A stretch of DNA of 64,000 bases from Porticoccus sp964395715. GTDB lineage: Bacteria; Pseudomonadota; Gammaproteobacteria; Pseudomonadales; Porticoccaceae. The stretch is taken from assembly GCA_964395715.1 (NCBI GenBank), contig CAYNAU010000001.1:62001-126000 (forward strand), written 5' to 3'. The position numbers and the translations under genes were made by a program. The notes beneath the pieces were generated by a model. The model saw nothing but the letters and a program-made list of their open reading frames with translations. It searched no databases and was not told where the DNA came from. Positions 23,464 through 33,027 of the stretch are shown one piece after another; position 1 is the stretch's first letter, and every line of letters starts with the position of its first letter.

Positions 23464-26055
23464 ATGACGTCAGTGGCAACGCCTGAAAATCACACCCCGA
23501 TGATGCAACAGTACCTGCGCATCAAGGCCCAGCATCCCAACGAGCTGGTGTTTTACCGCATGGGGGATTTTTACGAACTGTTCTACGACGATGCCAAACA
23601 AGCGGCGCGACTGCTGGATGTCACCCTCACTGCGCGGGGCAAATCCGCTGGCCAGCCTATTCCCATGGCCGGAGTGCCCTATCACGCCGCTGAAGGCTAC
23701 CTGGCGAAGCTGGTAAAACTGGGTGAATCGGTGGCGATCTGCGAACAAATTGGCGATCCCGCCACCAGTAAGGGGCCGGTGGACCGGCAGGTCGTGCGTA
23801 TCGTCACCCCCGGCACCATCAGTGATGAAGCACTGCTGGATGAGCGCCGAGACAACCTGCTGGTCGCCGTGAGCAGTGGCAAAAATCAGCAGTTTGGCAT
23901 TGCCACGCTGGATATTGGCAGCGGGCGTTTTCTGGTTCTGGAGGTCGATGGCCCAGAGGCCTTGTTGGGCGAACTGCAACGCCTGAATCCCGCTGAATTG
24001 CTGGTCGCTGACGACTTCCCACACCCGGAATTACTGCAACAACGCCGCGGCGTACGCCATAGACAGCCCTGGGAGTTTGAAGCCGACACGGCGCGCCGCC
24101 AGCTGATCGATCAGTTTGGCACCAAGGACCTCACAGCCTTTGGCTGTGATCACCTGCCACTGGCTCTTACCGCCGCCGGCTGCCTGTTGCAATATGCACG
24201 GGAAACCCAGCGCGCCGCACTGCCCCACATTCGCAATCTCTGTCATGAAAATCGCGATGACAGTGTGATCCTCGACGCCGCCACCCGCCGCAACCTGGAA
24301 CTCAGCCTCAACCTCAACGGCGAGACCGAAAACACTCTTTTGTCGGTGATGGATACCGCGGCAACTGCCATGGGCAGCCGCCTGCTGAACCGCTGGCTCA
24401 ATCGCCCCTTGCGCAACCTGGACACACTTCAGTCGCGGCAACGGGGTGTAGCTGCCCTGCGGGTGGATTACTGCTACGAATCACTGAATGAGCACCTGAA
24501 ACAGGTGGGCGATATGGAACGGATTCTTGGCCGTATCGCACTGCGCTCAGCCCGACCCCGGGATTTAACACGACTGCGCCAATCCCTGGCCGCCCTGCCC
24601 GATATTCAGCAGATACTGGCACGACAGGAGACGGCTCACTTGCAGCAACTGTCAGCCCAGGCTGCAGAATTTCCCGAGTTGGTGACGCTGCTGGAGCAGG
24701 CCATCGTCGACAACCCACCCGTCGTCATTCGTGACGGCGGGGTGATCGCCGAAGGCTACGACAGTGAACTGGATGAACTGCGCAGCCTCAGCAGTAATGC
24801 CGGGCAGTTCCTGGTGGACCTGGAAGAGCGGGAAAAACAGAGCACCGGCATCGGCACCCTGAAAGTGGGTTACAACCGGGTACACGGGTACTACATAGAA
24901 ATTTCCCGGTCACAGTCCGAGCAGGCCCCGGCCCACTATATCCGTCGCCAGACACTCAAGAATGCCGAGCGCTATATCACCCCCGAGCTCAAGGAGTTCG
25001 AAGACAAGGCACTCAGCGCCAAAAGCCGTGCACTCACCCGCGAAAAAGCCCTTTACGAAGACCTGATTGAAGCCCTGAACGACCACCTGATGCCCCTGCA
25101 GGACTGTGCCGCTGCCATTGCCGAGCTGGATGTACTGGTGTGTCTGGCAGAGCGCGCCGACAACCTCAGTCTGTGTGCGCCCACCCTGGAAGCTTCCCCG
25201 GGCATCGAGGTCTGTGGCGGTCGCCACCCGGTAGTTGAACAGGTGCTGGACACGCCTTTTGTCGCCAACGATCTCAGCCTGAATGAGCAGCGCCGCATGC
25301 TGGTCATCACCGGCCCCAATATGGGGGGTAAATCCACCTATATGCGGCAGGCCGCGTTGATCGTTTTACTGGCCCATATCGGCAGCTGTGTGCCAGCCCA
25401 GAGTGCAACCATTGGCCTGGTGGACCGCATCTTCACGCGCATTGGTTCATCCGATGACCTGGCCGGCGGACGTTCGACGTTTATGGTGGAAATGACGGAA
25501 ACCGCCAACATTCTTCACAATGCCAGTGAATCCAGCCTGGTATTAATGGACGAGATCGGGCGCGGCACCAGTACCTTCGATGGCCTCTCGCTGGCCTGGG
25601 CCTGCGCCTTGGAGCTGGCGGAAAATGTTCGCGCCTTTACCCTGTTTGCCACCCACTACTTTGAGCTGACGGCATTGCCGGAGAAAACGGCGGGCGTGGC
25701 CAATGTCCACCTGGATGCCACGGAGTACAACGACGACATTGTGTTTCTGCACGCCATTCAGGAGGGTCCGGCCAGCCAGAGCTACGGCATTCAGGTAGCC
25801 AAGCTGGCGGGCATACCCGCCACGGTGATCGCCCTGGCTCGCCAGGAACTGGCACGCCTGGAAGCCGGTGCTCATCCCACCGTGACCCCGACTGCCGCGA
25901 AAAAAGCCGACCAACCCCTGCAGCAGGAACTGTTCAGCGACCCCATCGGCGCAGCACTGCGAGACGCGCTGAGTGCTGTCGACCCCGACGATCTCACGCC
26001 AAAACAGGCCCTGGAGCAGCTTTATGCCCTCAAGCTGCTGTGCAAGGATCGATAA
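23464..26055 (+). CDS. mutS: DNA mismatch repair protein MutS
   Basis: Predicted 863 aa, full length. It finds mismatches with MutL. Mismatch-binding motif FYRMGDFYELFYDDA at about residue 30 (Phe and Glu of FxE), core and clamp domains, then ATPase with Walker A GPNMGGKST, Walker B-type LVLMDEIGRGTST and ATHYFEL. It ends in a C-terminal helix for tetramer formation. The gene precedes fdxA, the usual gammaproteobacterial neighbour pair. Confidence 0.99.
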   Translation: MTSVATPENHTPMMQQYLRIKAQHPNELVFYRMGDFYELFYDDAKQAARLLDVTLTARGKSAGQPIPMAGVPYHAAEGYLAKLVKLGESVAICEQIGDPATSKGPVDRQVVRIVTPGTISDEALLDERRDNLLVAVSSGKNQQFGIATLDIGSGRFLVLEVDGPEALLGELQRLNPAELLVADDFPHPELLQQRRGVRHRQPWEFEADTARRQLIDQFGTKDLTAFGCDHLPLALTAAGCLLQYARETQRAALPHIRNLCHENRDDSVILDAATRRNLELSLNLNGETENTLLSVMDTAATAMGSRLLNRWLNRPLRNLDTLQSRQRGVAALRVDYCYESLNEHLKQVGDMERILGRIALRSARPRDLTRLRQSLAALPDIQQILARQETAHLQQLSAQAAEFPELVTLLEQAIVDNPPVVIRDGGVIAEGYDSELDELRSLSSNAGQFLVDLEEREKQSTGIGTLKVGYNRVHGYYIEISRSQSEQAPAHYIRRQTLKNAERYITPELKEFEDKALSAKSRALTREKALYEDLIEALNDHLMPLQDCAAAIAELDVLVCLAERADNLSLCAPTLEASPGIEVCGGRHPVVEQVLDTPFVANDLSLNEQRRMLVITGPNMGGKSTYMRQAALIVLLAHIGSCVPAQSATIGLVDRIFTRIGSSDDLAGGRSTFMVEMTETANILHNASESSLVLMDEIGRGTSTFDGLSLAWACALELAENVRAFTLFATHYFELTALPEKTAGVANVHLDATEYNDDIVFLHAIQEGPASQSYGIQVAKLAGIPATVIALARQELARLEAGAHPTVTPTAAKKADQPLQQELFSDPIGAALRDALSAVDPDDLTPKQALEQLYALKLLCKDR

Positions 26056-26104
26056 AGATTCACAAAACACCACATAAAAGCCCCGCATAATTACTCTCTG
26101 GTGC

Positions 26105-26134
26105 TTTAAAACGCGGATTTTATTTCTGTATAAT
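26105..26134 (+). promoter_or_regulatory. Promoter of fdxA
   Basis: Consensus −10 TATAAT (26129–26134) with an imperfect −35 TTTAAA (26105–26110) at an 18-base spacer, 40 bases before the fdxA start. Suggests fdxA is transcribed on its own as well as from mutS. Confidence 0.65.
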
Positions 26135-26173
26135 GCGCCGCTGTTCCTTTACCTGCTTCACGGAGAGCACCCA

Positions 26174-26497
26174 ATGACCTTTATCGTTGGCGAAAATTGC
26201 ATCAAGTGCAAATACACTGACTGTGTGGAAGTTTGTCCAGTGGACTGCTTTTACGAAGGCCCGAATTTCCTGGTGATCCACCCGGATGAGTGTATCGACT
26301 GCGCCCTCTGTGAACCCGAGTGTCCGGCCGAAGCCATCTTCTCTGAAGATGAGCTGCCCGATAACCAGCAGGTCTACCTGGAACTGAATGCGGAGCTGGC
26401 GGAAGTCTGGCCCAACATTACCGAAAAGAAAGACCCGGCCCCCGACGCAGAAGAGTGGGACGGCGTGGAAGACAAATTGCAATACCTGGAGCGTTAA
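26174..26497 (+). CDS. fdxA: Seven-iron ferredoxin FdxA
   Basis: Predicted 107 aa, ATG 26174. Cysteine pattern CIKCKYTDCVEVCPVDCF and CIDCALCEPECP for one 3Fe–4S and one 4Fe–4S cluster, with the acidic C-terminal tail seen in the Azotobacter-type ferredoxin I. Small soluble electron carrier. It is followed by a strong bidirectional terminator. Confidence 0.96.
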   Translation: MTFIVGENCIKCKYTDCVEVCPVDCFYEGPNFLVIHPDECIDCALCEPECPAEAIFSEDELPDNQQVYLELNAELAEVWPNITEKKDPAPDAEEWDGVEDKLQYLER

Positions 26498-26521
26498 CGC
26501 CAGACAGGTAATCATAAAAAA

Positions 26522-26539
26522 GGCGACCCATGGGTCGCC
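26522..26539. terminator. Bidirectional terminator between fdxA and sppA
   Basis: Perfect 18-base palindrome GGCGACCCATGGGTCGCC, with A-run before and T-run (TTTTTT) after, so it works for fdxA on the plus strand and could stop sppA transcripts on the minus strand. Confidence 0.93.
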
Positions 26540-26626
26540 TTTTTTATGTCTGTTTATGCCTGCTTCTCTTCAACCCTTGTGATAGCGGTTACGTTAAGCA
26601 CCAGCGCGGTAACTGCCAACAGTGTC

Positions 26627-28492
26627 CTACCGGACAGCGCACTCAAAGCACTGCAGGTACATACCGCGAGGATCATTCAAACGACCCAGCGGCTGCAGTG
26701 TATTGCCCAGGTTATAGAGCCCCGCCAACCAGCTCTCGGGCATCCAGCTTTGTGAGCGCAGGGCAATCCAGCCGGCTACCTGACCGTTGGCCAGTTCCTG
26801 CAACAACTGCTCACGAAAATCGAGGGGTTTACGGATCTCTTCAACCTCGTACTGCTCCAACCCGGCCACCCTGGCTGCCGCCTCAATCGCCGACTGTAAA
26901 TTACCCAGTTCATCCACCAGTCCCAGTTCCCTCGCTTTTTCTCCGGTCCAGACACGACCCTGCGCCACTTCGTGTATGGCCTGGGGCGAGGTGCCGCGAG
27001 CATCCGCCACCAAGGACAGGAAGTGATCGTAAATATGATTCACCCCGGACTGAACAACCTGTTTAGCCTGCTCCGACATGGGTCGATCCAGCTGGTAGAG
27101 GTCCGCCAGCTCCGTCGTGCCGATACCATCATTGCTGATACCGAGCGCCGCAAGGCTTTCTTCAAAGGTGGGAATCACCCCGAACACACCGATGGAGCCG
27201 GTAATAGTAGTGGGACTCGCCCACACTTCGTTGGCACCCATGGCAATCCAGTAACCGCCTGACGCCGCGACCGTGCCCATGGACACAATCACCGGCAACC
27301 CGGCTTTTCGAGTGGCCAGCAATTCCTGGCGAATCACCTCAGAGGCAAAGGCACTGCCACCGGGACTGTCAATGCGCAAGACCAGCGCTTTCAACTGGTC
27401 ATCTTTCCGAGCCTGCTGGAAACGCTGGGCGAGGCTGTCGCCACCCACCGTGCCCGCAGGCTGTTCGCCGTCGAGAATCATGCCCTTGGCGACAATGATG
27501 CCAATCTTGTCGCCCACCGACGTCGGCTCCAGTGCCTCGGCACGACGGGTATGGCTCAGGTAGCGCTTCATGTCGATACCCTGATAATTGCCATCTTCAT
27601 CCACCCCGGCCAACTGTCGCAGCCGGTCGGCCATCTGCGGCCTGGTCGAGAGTTTGTCCACCAGACCTGTCGCTACGGCCAGCTCCGCGGTATTGCCCTG
27701 ATGATCGGCCAGCTTGGCACCCAGGTTATTAACGTAATCGTTGATGGCATCGGTGGGCAGGTTGCGCTGACTTTCCACCCGGTTGGTATACACCGACCAC
27801 AGGGCATTGAGCCAGGCACTGTTGTGTTCTCTGGATGCGGGAGACATATCCGTGCGGGTGAAAGGCTCAATGGCATCTTTGTAGGTGCCGACCCGGAACA
27901 CATTGACGTTGACGCGCAATTTAGCCAACGCATCCTTGAAATAACTGTGGTAGCTGCCAAAGCCGGTAATCAGAACCGCGCCCATGGGGTTGAGATGAAT
28001 TTCGTCAGCGTAACTGGCCAGGTAATACTGTTCCTGGGTGAAGTTGTCGCCCACCGCAATAATGGGTTTACCGCTGCTGCGAAAATCCTTCAGCGCCTGC
28101 CCCACATCCTCCAGCTTGGTGAGGCCACCCCCCAGCAGGTAGTCCAGCTCCAGCACCAGGGAATTAACCCTCGGATCGGTGGCGCCGCGATTAATAGCTT
28201 CAATCAGGTCCTGTACCAACGTCTCGGCGTCTGCCGGACCGCTTTGCTGCATTAACTGTGTCAGCGGATCGGTGTAAGTTTTCTGCTCCACCAGAAAACC
28301 GCCCGGCGCGATACGCAATGCCGCACTTTCCGGCAGAGGCTGCACGTCTTTCTGAAACATGCTGACAATCAGTGCCACAACAATAAGCACAAACAGCAGG
28401 TTAAACAGCACGCGAATGCCATGGGCAAGCCTGCCCACGAAGCGAAAAAGGGCACCGAAAAAACGGCGGATCAAACCGGGTTTGTCACTCAT
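26627..28492 (-). CDS. sppA: Signal peptide peptidase SppA (67K type)
   Basis: Predicted 621 aa, the long tandem-domain form. One N-terminal membrane anchor (VLFNLLFVLIVVALIVSMF at about 28–46), then two homologous ClpP-like domains in the periplasm. The Lys of the dyad lies in the first domain (KPIIAVGDNFTQEQYYLASY) and the Ser in the second (GTVAASGGYWIA), as in E. coli. It degrades cleaved signal peptides. Its start overlaps the DUF2069 gene by four bases, so it is in a cotranscribed minus-strand group with wrbA and arsC. Confidence 0.95.
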   Translation of the reverse strand: MSDKPGLIRRFFGALFRFVGRLAHGIRVLFNLLFVLIVVALIVSMFQKDVQPLPESAALRIAPGGFLVEQKTYTDPLTQLMQQSGPADAETLVQDLIEAINRGATDPRVNSLVLELDYLLGGGLTKLEDVGQALKDFRSSGKPIIAVGDNFTQEQYYLASYADEIHLNPMGAVLITGFGSYHSYFKDALAKLRVNVNVFRVGTYKDAIEPFTRTDMSPASREHNSAWLNALWSVYTNRVESQRNLPTDAINDYVNNLGAKLADHQGNTAELAVATGLVDKLSTRPQMADRLRQLAGVDEDGNYQGIDMKRYLSHTRRAEALEPTSVGDKIGIIVAKGMILDGEQPAGTVGGDSLAQRFQQARKDDQLKALVLRIDSPGGSAFASEVIRQELLATRKAGLPVIVSMGTVAASGGYWIAMGANEVWASPTTITGSIGVFGVIPTFEESLAALGISNDGIGTTELADLYQLDRPMSEQAKQVVQSGVNHIYDHFLSLVADARGTSPQAIHEVAQGRVWTGEKARELGLVDELGNLQSAIEAAARVAGLEQYEVEEIRKPLDFREQLLQELANGQVAGWIALRSQSWMPESWLAGLYNLGNTLQPLGRLNDPRGMYLQCFECAVR

Positions 28493-28863
28493 GAGTTATC
28501 TTCCTGATAAAGCGAGTACTGTTTCCAGCGACTGAACATCATGGCCGCCCCGAACAGCACCACAATAAGAACCAACTCCACCGCATCCAGCCAGTTGGCG
28601 CTGGGCGCAAACAGGTTGGTGACTGTCACCATAAAATACATCAACGTGACGAAACACAGCATTGAGATGGTCTTGTAACGCTCCCTGCGCAATCCCGGCA
28701 GAAAAATCAGCAGTGGCACCATGGTAAATACCATCAGGCTGACCGGGGTCCCCGACCAGATGGCATTCGCCAGCAGCACCGCCATTAACAGCAGGTAACT
28801 GCCCCAGGTAAGTTTGCGGGCCACACCCAGCTTTTTATAGAGCTGCGGTATTACTTTTGTCAT
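28489..28863 (-). CDS. DUF2069 membrane protein
   Basis: Predicted 124 aa with four hydrophobic helices (WGSYLLLMAVLLANAIW, SLMVFTMVPLLIFLPG, ISMLCFVTLMYFMVTV, AVELVLIVVLFGAAMM). Fits the DUF2069 family of small inner-membrane proteins commonly next to wrbA in gammaproteobacteria. It overlaps sppA and wrbA by four bases at each end, showing translational coupling. Function unknown. Confidence 0.87.
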   Translation of the reverse strand: MTKVIPQLYKKLGVARKLTWGSYLLLMAVLLANAIWSGTPVSLMVFTMVPLLIFLPGLRRERYKTISMLCFVTLMYFMVTVTNLFAPSANWLDAVELVLIVVLFGAAMMFSRWKQYSLYQEDNS

Positions 28864-29453
28864 GGAGTCACCAGCTTTTTCGCCAGGGATGCCATGCGTT
28901 TACCCTGAGCAACACAGAGAGCAATTTCATCCTCCGTCAGGGGACGGCTGCCATCGCCGCCGGCCTGATGGGAAACACCATAGGGCGTACCGCCGGAAGC
29001 CGTGGTGTGCAATGCCTGCTCACTGTAGGGCAACCCGGCAATCACCATGCCCTGGTGCAGCAGCGGCAGCATCATGCTGATCAGGGTGGTTTCCTGCCCC
29101 CCGTGCAGTGAGCCGGTGGAGGTAAACACCGAGGCGGGCTTGCCAATCAGACTGCCGTTGAGCCACAGGTCACTGGTGCTGTCGATAAAATATTTCATCG
29201 GCGCAGCCATGTTGCCAAAACGGGTTGGGCTACCAAGGATCAATCCCGCACAGTCCCGCAAATCATCCTTACTGCAATAGACGGCGCCCTTAGCGGGAAT
29301 CTCGGGCTCTGTTGCCTCGCAGATTGCCGAAACCGGCGGCACGGTACGCAGCCGCCCTTCCAGCCCACCCTGCTCGACACCGAGGGCAATCTGTTCCGCC
29401 ATGGCACAGGTATGGCCATAGCGCGAGTAGTAGAGAATCAGAATATAGGACAT
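28860..29453 (-). CDS. wrbA: NAD(P)H:quinone oxidoreductase WrbA-like
   Basis: Predicted 197 aa, ATG start. Flavodoxin fold: FMN phosphate-binding loop YYSRYGHTCAMAEQ near residue 10, GSPTRFGNMAAPMK at about 74–87, and STGSLHGGQETT. WrbA proteins transfer two electrons from NAD(P)H to quinones, avoiding radical formation. Its stop and start couple by a few bases to DUF2069 and arsC, so the four genes act as one unit, though a shared task for sppA and wrbA is not known. Confidence 0.92.
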   Translation of the reverse strand: MSYILILYYSRYGHTCAMAEQIALGVEQGGLEGRLRTVPPVSAICEATEPEIPAKGAVYCSKDDLRDCAGLILGSPTRFGNMAAPMKYFIDSTSDLWLNGSLIGKPASVFTSTGSLHGGQETTLISMMLPLLHQGMVIAGLPYSEQALHTTASGGTPYGVSHQAGGDGSRPLTEDEIALCVAQGKRMASLAKKLVTP

Positions 29454-29797
29454 TACAGAATATCCAGGACCTGTTCAGGTGGACGACCCAGGGCCGCCTT
29501 CTCACCATTGATGACGATCGGCCGCTCGATCAGTTTGGGGTGCTCCACCATGGCAGCAATCAATTGAGCCTCGCTGAGGTTTTGATCAGCCAGGTTGTTT
29601 TCCTTATAGGCATCCTCTCCCTTGCGCAGCAGCTCGCGCGCCGGGATTCCCAACTTGGCGAGAATGTCGGCCAGGGCTTTTTCATCCGGCGGCGTGTCCA
29701 GATAGAGAATGATTTCGGGATCGATACCCTGCTCTTCCAGGAGAGCCAGAGTTTGACGGGATTTGGAACAACGGGGATTGTGGTAAATGCTGATCAT
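29453..29797 (-). CDS. arsC: ArsC-family arsenate reductase-like (YfgD type)
   Basis: Predicted 114 aa from ATG 29797 (MISIYHNPRCSKSRQTL); upstream in-frame codons lack a ribosome site. Thioredoxin-like fold with catalytic Cys10 in PRCSKSRQ and the conserved ELIERPIV stretch (here KLIERPIVINGEKAALGRP). It may reduce arsenate with glutathione/glutaredoxin, although this YfgD-type is often not tied to an ars operon, and no arsenic genes are nearby. Its stop TAA overlaps the wrbA start (TAATG). Confidence 0.87.
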   Translation of the reverse strand: MISIYHNPRCSKSRQTLALLEEQGIDPEIILYLDTPPDEKALADILAKLGIPARELLRKGEDAYKENNLADQNLSEAQLIAAMVEHPKLIERPIVINGEKAALGRPPEQVLDIL

Positions 29798-29881
29798 GAT
29801 CTTTGTGTAAAATACCCTTAGCAAAAAATGCATTCTAGCGGGAAACGACCCAACGGGGCCAGACGACGTAAGGGGACACCA

Positions 29882-31129
29882 ATGACGCCGAAAGACAAGC
29901 TGGAAATGGCCAAACTATTTTTTCGCCATTTAGGCCGGCGCTTTGCCAACGACGGCTGTCGCCAGAGCGCCGCGGCGCTCACCTACATGAGCCTGTTTGC
30001 AGTGGTTCCGCTGATGACGCTGATGTATTCAATGTTCTCCCTGATCCCGGCCTTCCAGGGCCTTGGTGAACAGGTGCAGCAGCTGATTTTCAACAATTTT
30101 GTGCCCCAGAGTGGCGCAGAAATTCAGGGGTATCTCAGCGAATTTTCCAGCCAGGCCCGCACCCTGTCAGTTGCCGGCGCCGTTATCCTTCTCATCACTT
30201 CCTATTTGATGCTCACCAACATCGAGCACACTTTTAACAATATCTGGGGCACTTCAGGCGCCCGGCGCGGGCTGTCCAGCTTTCTGCTCTACTGGGGCAT
30301 CCTCAGCCTGGGGCCGCTGTTGCTCGGTATCGGCCTGATGATGCGTACTTACCTGGTCTCTTTCCAGCTGCTCGTCGATGAGGTCGACGTGCTGGGCATT
30401 ACCGGGCTGATTTTTGAATACCTACCGGTGCTCTTTACCTGGGCGGCGTTCACCCTGCTGTTTCTCGCCGTTCCCAACTGCCGGGTCTCGGGACGCTACG
30501 CCACCATCGGCGGTTTGATTACTACCCTGCTGTTTGAACTGGCCAAGCTGGGCTTCGGTGCGTTGATCGCACATTCCAGCTACACCACTGTGTACGGGGC
30601 GTTTGCCATTGTTCCGATCTTCCTGATCTGGATATACCTGATGTGGATTATCGTGCTGGGGGGCGCCGAACTGGTCCGCTCCATGGAAACATTCCAGACC
30701 GTTTGGCGGGGCTACGACTACCCCGACATGATCGCGGTACTGGTGGTAATGTGGGAGTGCTGGCGCAACCAGCAGGTCGGCGGCTCCCTGTCTGACCAGG
30801 ATGTCATCGCCAGTGGTCTTGAAGAGCAGCATTGGCGGGAGTTGCGCGATGTGCTGATTGAAAAAAGGCTGTTAGTGGTGACCAACAATGGTCGCTACAT
30901 CCTGACCCGCGATCCCCATCAACTGAAACTGTCGGATCTGCTGCAACTGAGTGGTCGCATTGTCACCGCTTTGCCAGGCGCCAAGGCCAACGAAGCTCTG
31001 TCCGACTATCACTGGTATGGTCGCCTGTCCGGCATCCTTCGCCAGAGCAACGAGCAACTCCATCAAAACCTCTCTCTGACGCTGGCAGATTTATTTGAGC
31101 TGGAGGCCGATGTTGAGAACGACCATTAA
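29882..31129 (+). CDS. YihY/BrkB-family membrane protein
   Basis: Predicted 415 aa from ATG 29882 (MTPKDKLEMAKLFFRHLG), AAGGGG seven bases upstream. Six membrane helices in the first 270 residues (SAAALTYMSLFAVVPLM, VAGAVILLITSYLML, FLLYWGILSLGPLLLG, FTLLFLAVPNC, GLITTLLFELAKLGFG, FAIVPIFLIWIYLMWIIVLGG), the YihY fold, once thought to be RNase BN but without that activity. A cytoplasmic C-terminal winged-helix-like part follows. The last 20 bases overlap the TlpA-like gene. Confidence 0.92.
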   Translation: MTPKDKLEMAKLFFRHLGRRFANDGCRQSAAALTYMSLFAVVPLMTLMYSMFSLIPAFQGLGEQVQQLIFNNFVPQSGAEIQGYLSEFSSQARTLSVAGAVILLITSYLMLTNIEHTFNNIWGTSGARRGLSSFLLYWGILSLGPLLLGIGLMMRTYLVSFQLLVDEVDVLGITGLIFEYLPVLFTWAAFTLLFLAVPNCRVSGRYATIGGLITTLLFELAKLGFGALIAHSSYTTVYGAFAIVPIFLIWIYLMWIIVLGGAELVRSMETFQTVWRGYDYPDMIAVLVVMWECWRNQQVGGSLSDQDVIASGLEEQHWRELRDVLIEKRLLVVTNNGRYILTRDPHQLKLSDLLQLSGRIVTALPGAKANEALSDYHWYGRLSGILRQSNEQLHQNLSLTLADLFELEADVENDH

Positions 31130-31580
31130 CTGCCTGATCTGTGCAGTATTTCTTAGCCTGGCAGGCTGTTCCGGCAAACCCTCCGGTTACCCACTCATTG
31201 ACGGCGGCACTCTGAATTTCAATGATCAGCAGGGCAAGGTCGTGCTGATCAACTACTGGGCAGAGTGGTGCAAACCCTGCCGAGAGGAAATTCCCGAACT
31301 GAATGCCTTCCAGCAGAAGTTCGGCGACCAGGTGCAGTTGCTGGCGGTCAATTTTGACGGTGTCACCGGCGAATTACTGAAACAGCAGGCCGCAGCACTA
31401 GGCATTGAATTTCCGGTGCTGGCCGAAGACCCGAGACAGCAGTTTGCCGTCAAGCCCAGTGGTGTGCTGCCGGAAACCCTGGTCATCGATCGCAGCGGCC
31501 AATTCCGTCAGGTACTGCTCGGCCCCCAGAATGAGGAAAAACTCGAAGCCCTGCTCAAGCAGCTGTCAGACAGCCAGTAG
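31110..31580 (+). CDS. TlpA-like thioredoxin-fold lipoprotein
   Basis: Predicted 156 aa, ATG 31110, GGAGG just upstream. N-terminal signal with lipobox LAGC, so a membrane-anchored lipoprotein, then a thioredoxin fold with WCKPC (WAEWCKPCREE), the redox motif, and cis-Pro region GVLPETLVIDR. A periplasmic thiol reductant, as in cytochrome c maturation or ResA-like proteins; the partner is not evident from neighbours. Overlaps yihY by 20 bases. Confidence 0.9.
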   Translation: MLRTTINCLICAVFLSLAGCSGKPSGYPLIDGGTLNFNDQQGKVVLINYWAEWCKPCREEIPELNAFQQKFGDQVQLLAVNFDGVTGELLKQQAAALGIEFPVLAEDPRQQFAVKPSGVLPETLVIDRSGQFRQVLLGPQNEEKLEALLKQLSDSQ

Positions 31581-31590
31581 AGGTAATGAC

Positions 31591-33009
31591 ATGAAAGATT
31601 GCCGCCAGTTCTATATCAATGGCCAATGGGTGGCACCGCAGAGCGCCAATGACCTGGCGGTGGAAAATCCCGCCACTGAGCAGACCATTGCCGTGATTTC
31701 TCAGGGTACCCTCAATGATCTCAACCGGGCAGTGATCGCGGCGAAGCAAGCCTTTCAGGAATATTCCCAGACCACCCGGGAGCAACGCATTGCCCTGCTG
31801 GAAGCCCTGCTGGCAGTTTACGAGGCCCGTTACGAAGACATGGCACAGGCCATCTCCATGGAGATGGGCGCCCCCATCAGTTTTGCCCGCAGTGATCAGG
31901 CCGATTGCGGCCGTGGTCACCTGAAAAGCGCCCTGCGGGCTCTGCGCGAGTACCCCTTTGAACAACCACTGGGCAAGACCCTGGTGGTACGCGAACCCAT
32001 CGGTGTATGCGGGCTGATCACGCCCTGGAACTGGCCCATTAACCAGATCGCCTGCAAGGTCGCCCCGGCGCTGGCAACCGGCTGCACCATGGTATTGAAA
32101 CCCAGCGAGATTGCGCCGTTAAGTGCCCACCTGTTTGCTGAAATGATTCACGAGGCGGGATATCCCCCGGGGGTCTTTAACCTGGTGAATGGTGCTGGTC
32201 CGGTGATTGGCCAGGGGCTGGCGGAACACCCGGATATCGACATGGTGTCCTTTACCGGCTCCACAAGAGCGGGCGTTGCAGTTGCTAAAGCCGCCGCCGA
32301 CAGTGTCAAACGCGTGACTCAGGAACTGGGGGGGAAATCTCCCAACCTGTTGCTGGACGATGCTGATATGGAGCAGGCCGTTACCCGTGGCGTCGCCTGG
32401 TGCATGGAAAATACCGGCCAGTCCTGCAATGCCCCCACCCGCATGCTGGTGCCCGAGCAACACTACGAACAAGCCGTGGCCATTGCCGCCAAAGCGGCAG
32501 CAGCTGTTACTGTCGGTTTGCCCCATGAAGTGGGTCCACATATCGGCCCACTCTCCAGTCGGGCCCAATTTGACAAGGTGCAGCACCTTATTGAGATTGC
32601 AATCAACGAGGGCGCGCGATTGGTGGCCGGAGGACTCGGCAAGCCTGAAGGATTTACCACAGGTCACTTTGCGCGACCCACGGTATTTGCTGACGTCAAC
32701 AACCGCATGACCATCGCCCGTGAAGAGGTCTTCGGGCCGGTGCTGGTGATGATTCCCTACCACGATGAAGCCGAAGCCATCGACATTGCCAATGACACCC
32801 CCTACGGGCTGGCGGCCTACATTCAGACCGGAGACCCGCAGCGGGGCCAGCGCATTGCCCGGCGGTTGCGTGCCGGCATGGTCAGGATCAACGGCGCTTC
32901 CCACGGCTACAACGCACCCTTTGGTGGTTACAAACAATCCGGCAATGGCCGCGAGTGGGGTGAATACGGGTTCGAGGACTATCTGGAAATCAAAGCGATT
33001 AGCGGCTGA
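31591..33009 (+). CDS. NAD-dependent aldehyde dehydrogenase family protein
   Basis: Predicted 472 aa from ATG 31591 (AGAGGT upstream). The fold's motifs are clear: TPWNWPINQIACKVAPAL, PSEIAP, FTGSTRAGV, catalytic-acid loop ELGGKSPNLLL, and nucleophile Cys279 in GQSCNAPTR. C-terminal YGLAAYIQTGDPQR. It oxidises aldehydes to acids; the substrate is not known. Ten bases after the thioredoxin lipoprotein gene, so perhaps one transcript. Confidence 0.92.
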   Translation: MKDCRQFYINGQWVAPQSANDLAVENPATEQTIAVISQGTLNDLNRAVIAAKQAFQEYSQTTREQRIALLEALLAVYEARYEDMAQAISMEMGAPISFARSDQADCGRGHLKSALRALREYPFEQPLGKTLVVREPIGVCGLITPWNWPINQIACKVAPALATGCTMVLKPSEIAPLSAHLFAEMIHEAGYPPGVFNLVNGAGPVIGQGLAEHPDIDMVSFTGSTRAGVAVAKAAADSVKRVTQELGGKSPNLLLDDADMEQAVTRGVAWCMENTGQSCNAPTRMLVPEQHYEQAVAIAAKAAAAVTVGLPHEVGPHIGPLSSRAQFDKVQHLIEIAINEGARLVAGGLGKPEGFTTGHFARPTVFADVNNRMTIAREEVFGPVLVMIPYHDEAEAIDIANDTPYGLAAYIQTGDPQRGQRIARRLRAGMVRINGASHGYNAPFGGYKQSGNGREWGEYGFEDYLEIKAISG

Positions 33010-33027
33010 TCCGGGCGCTGTTTTTTG

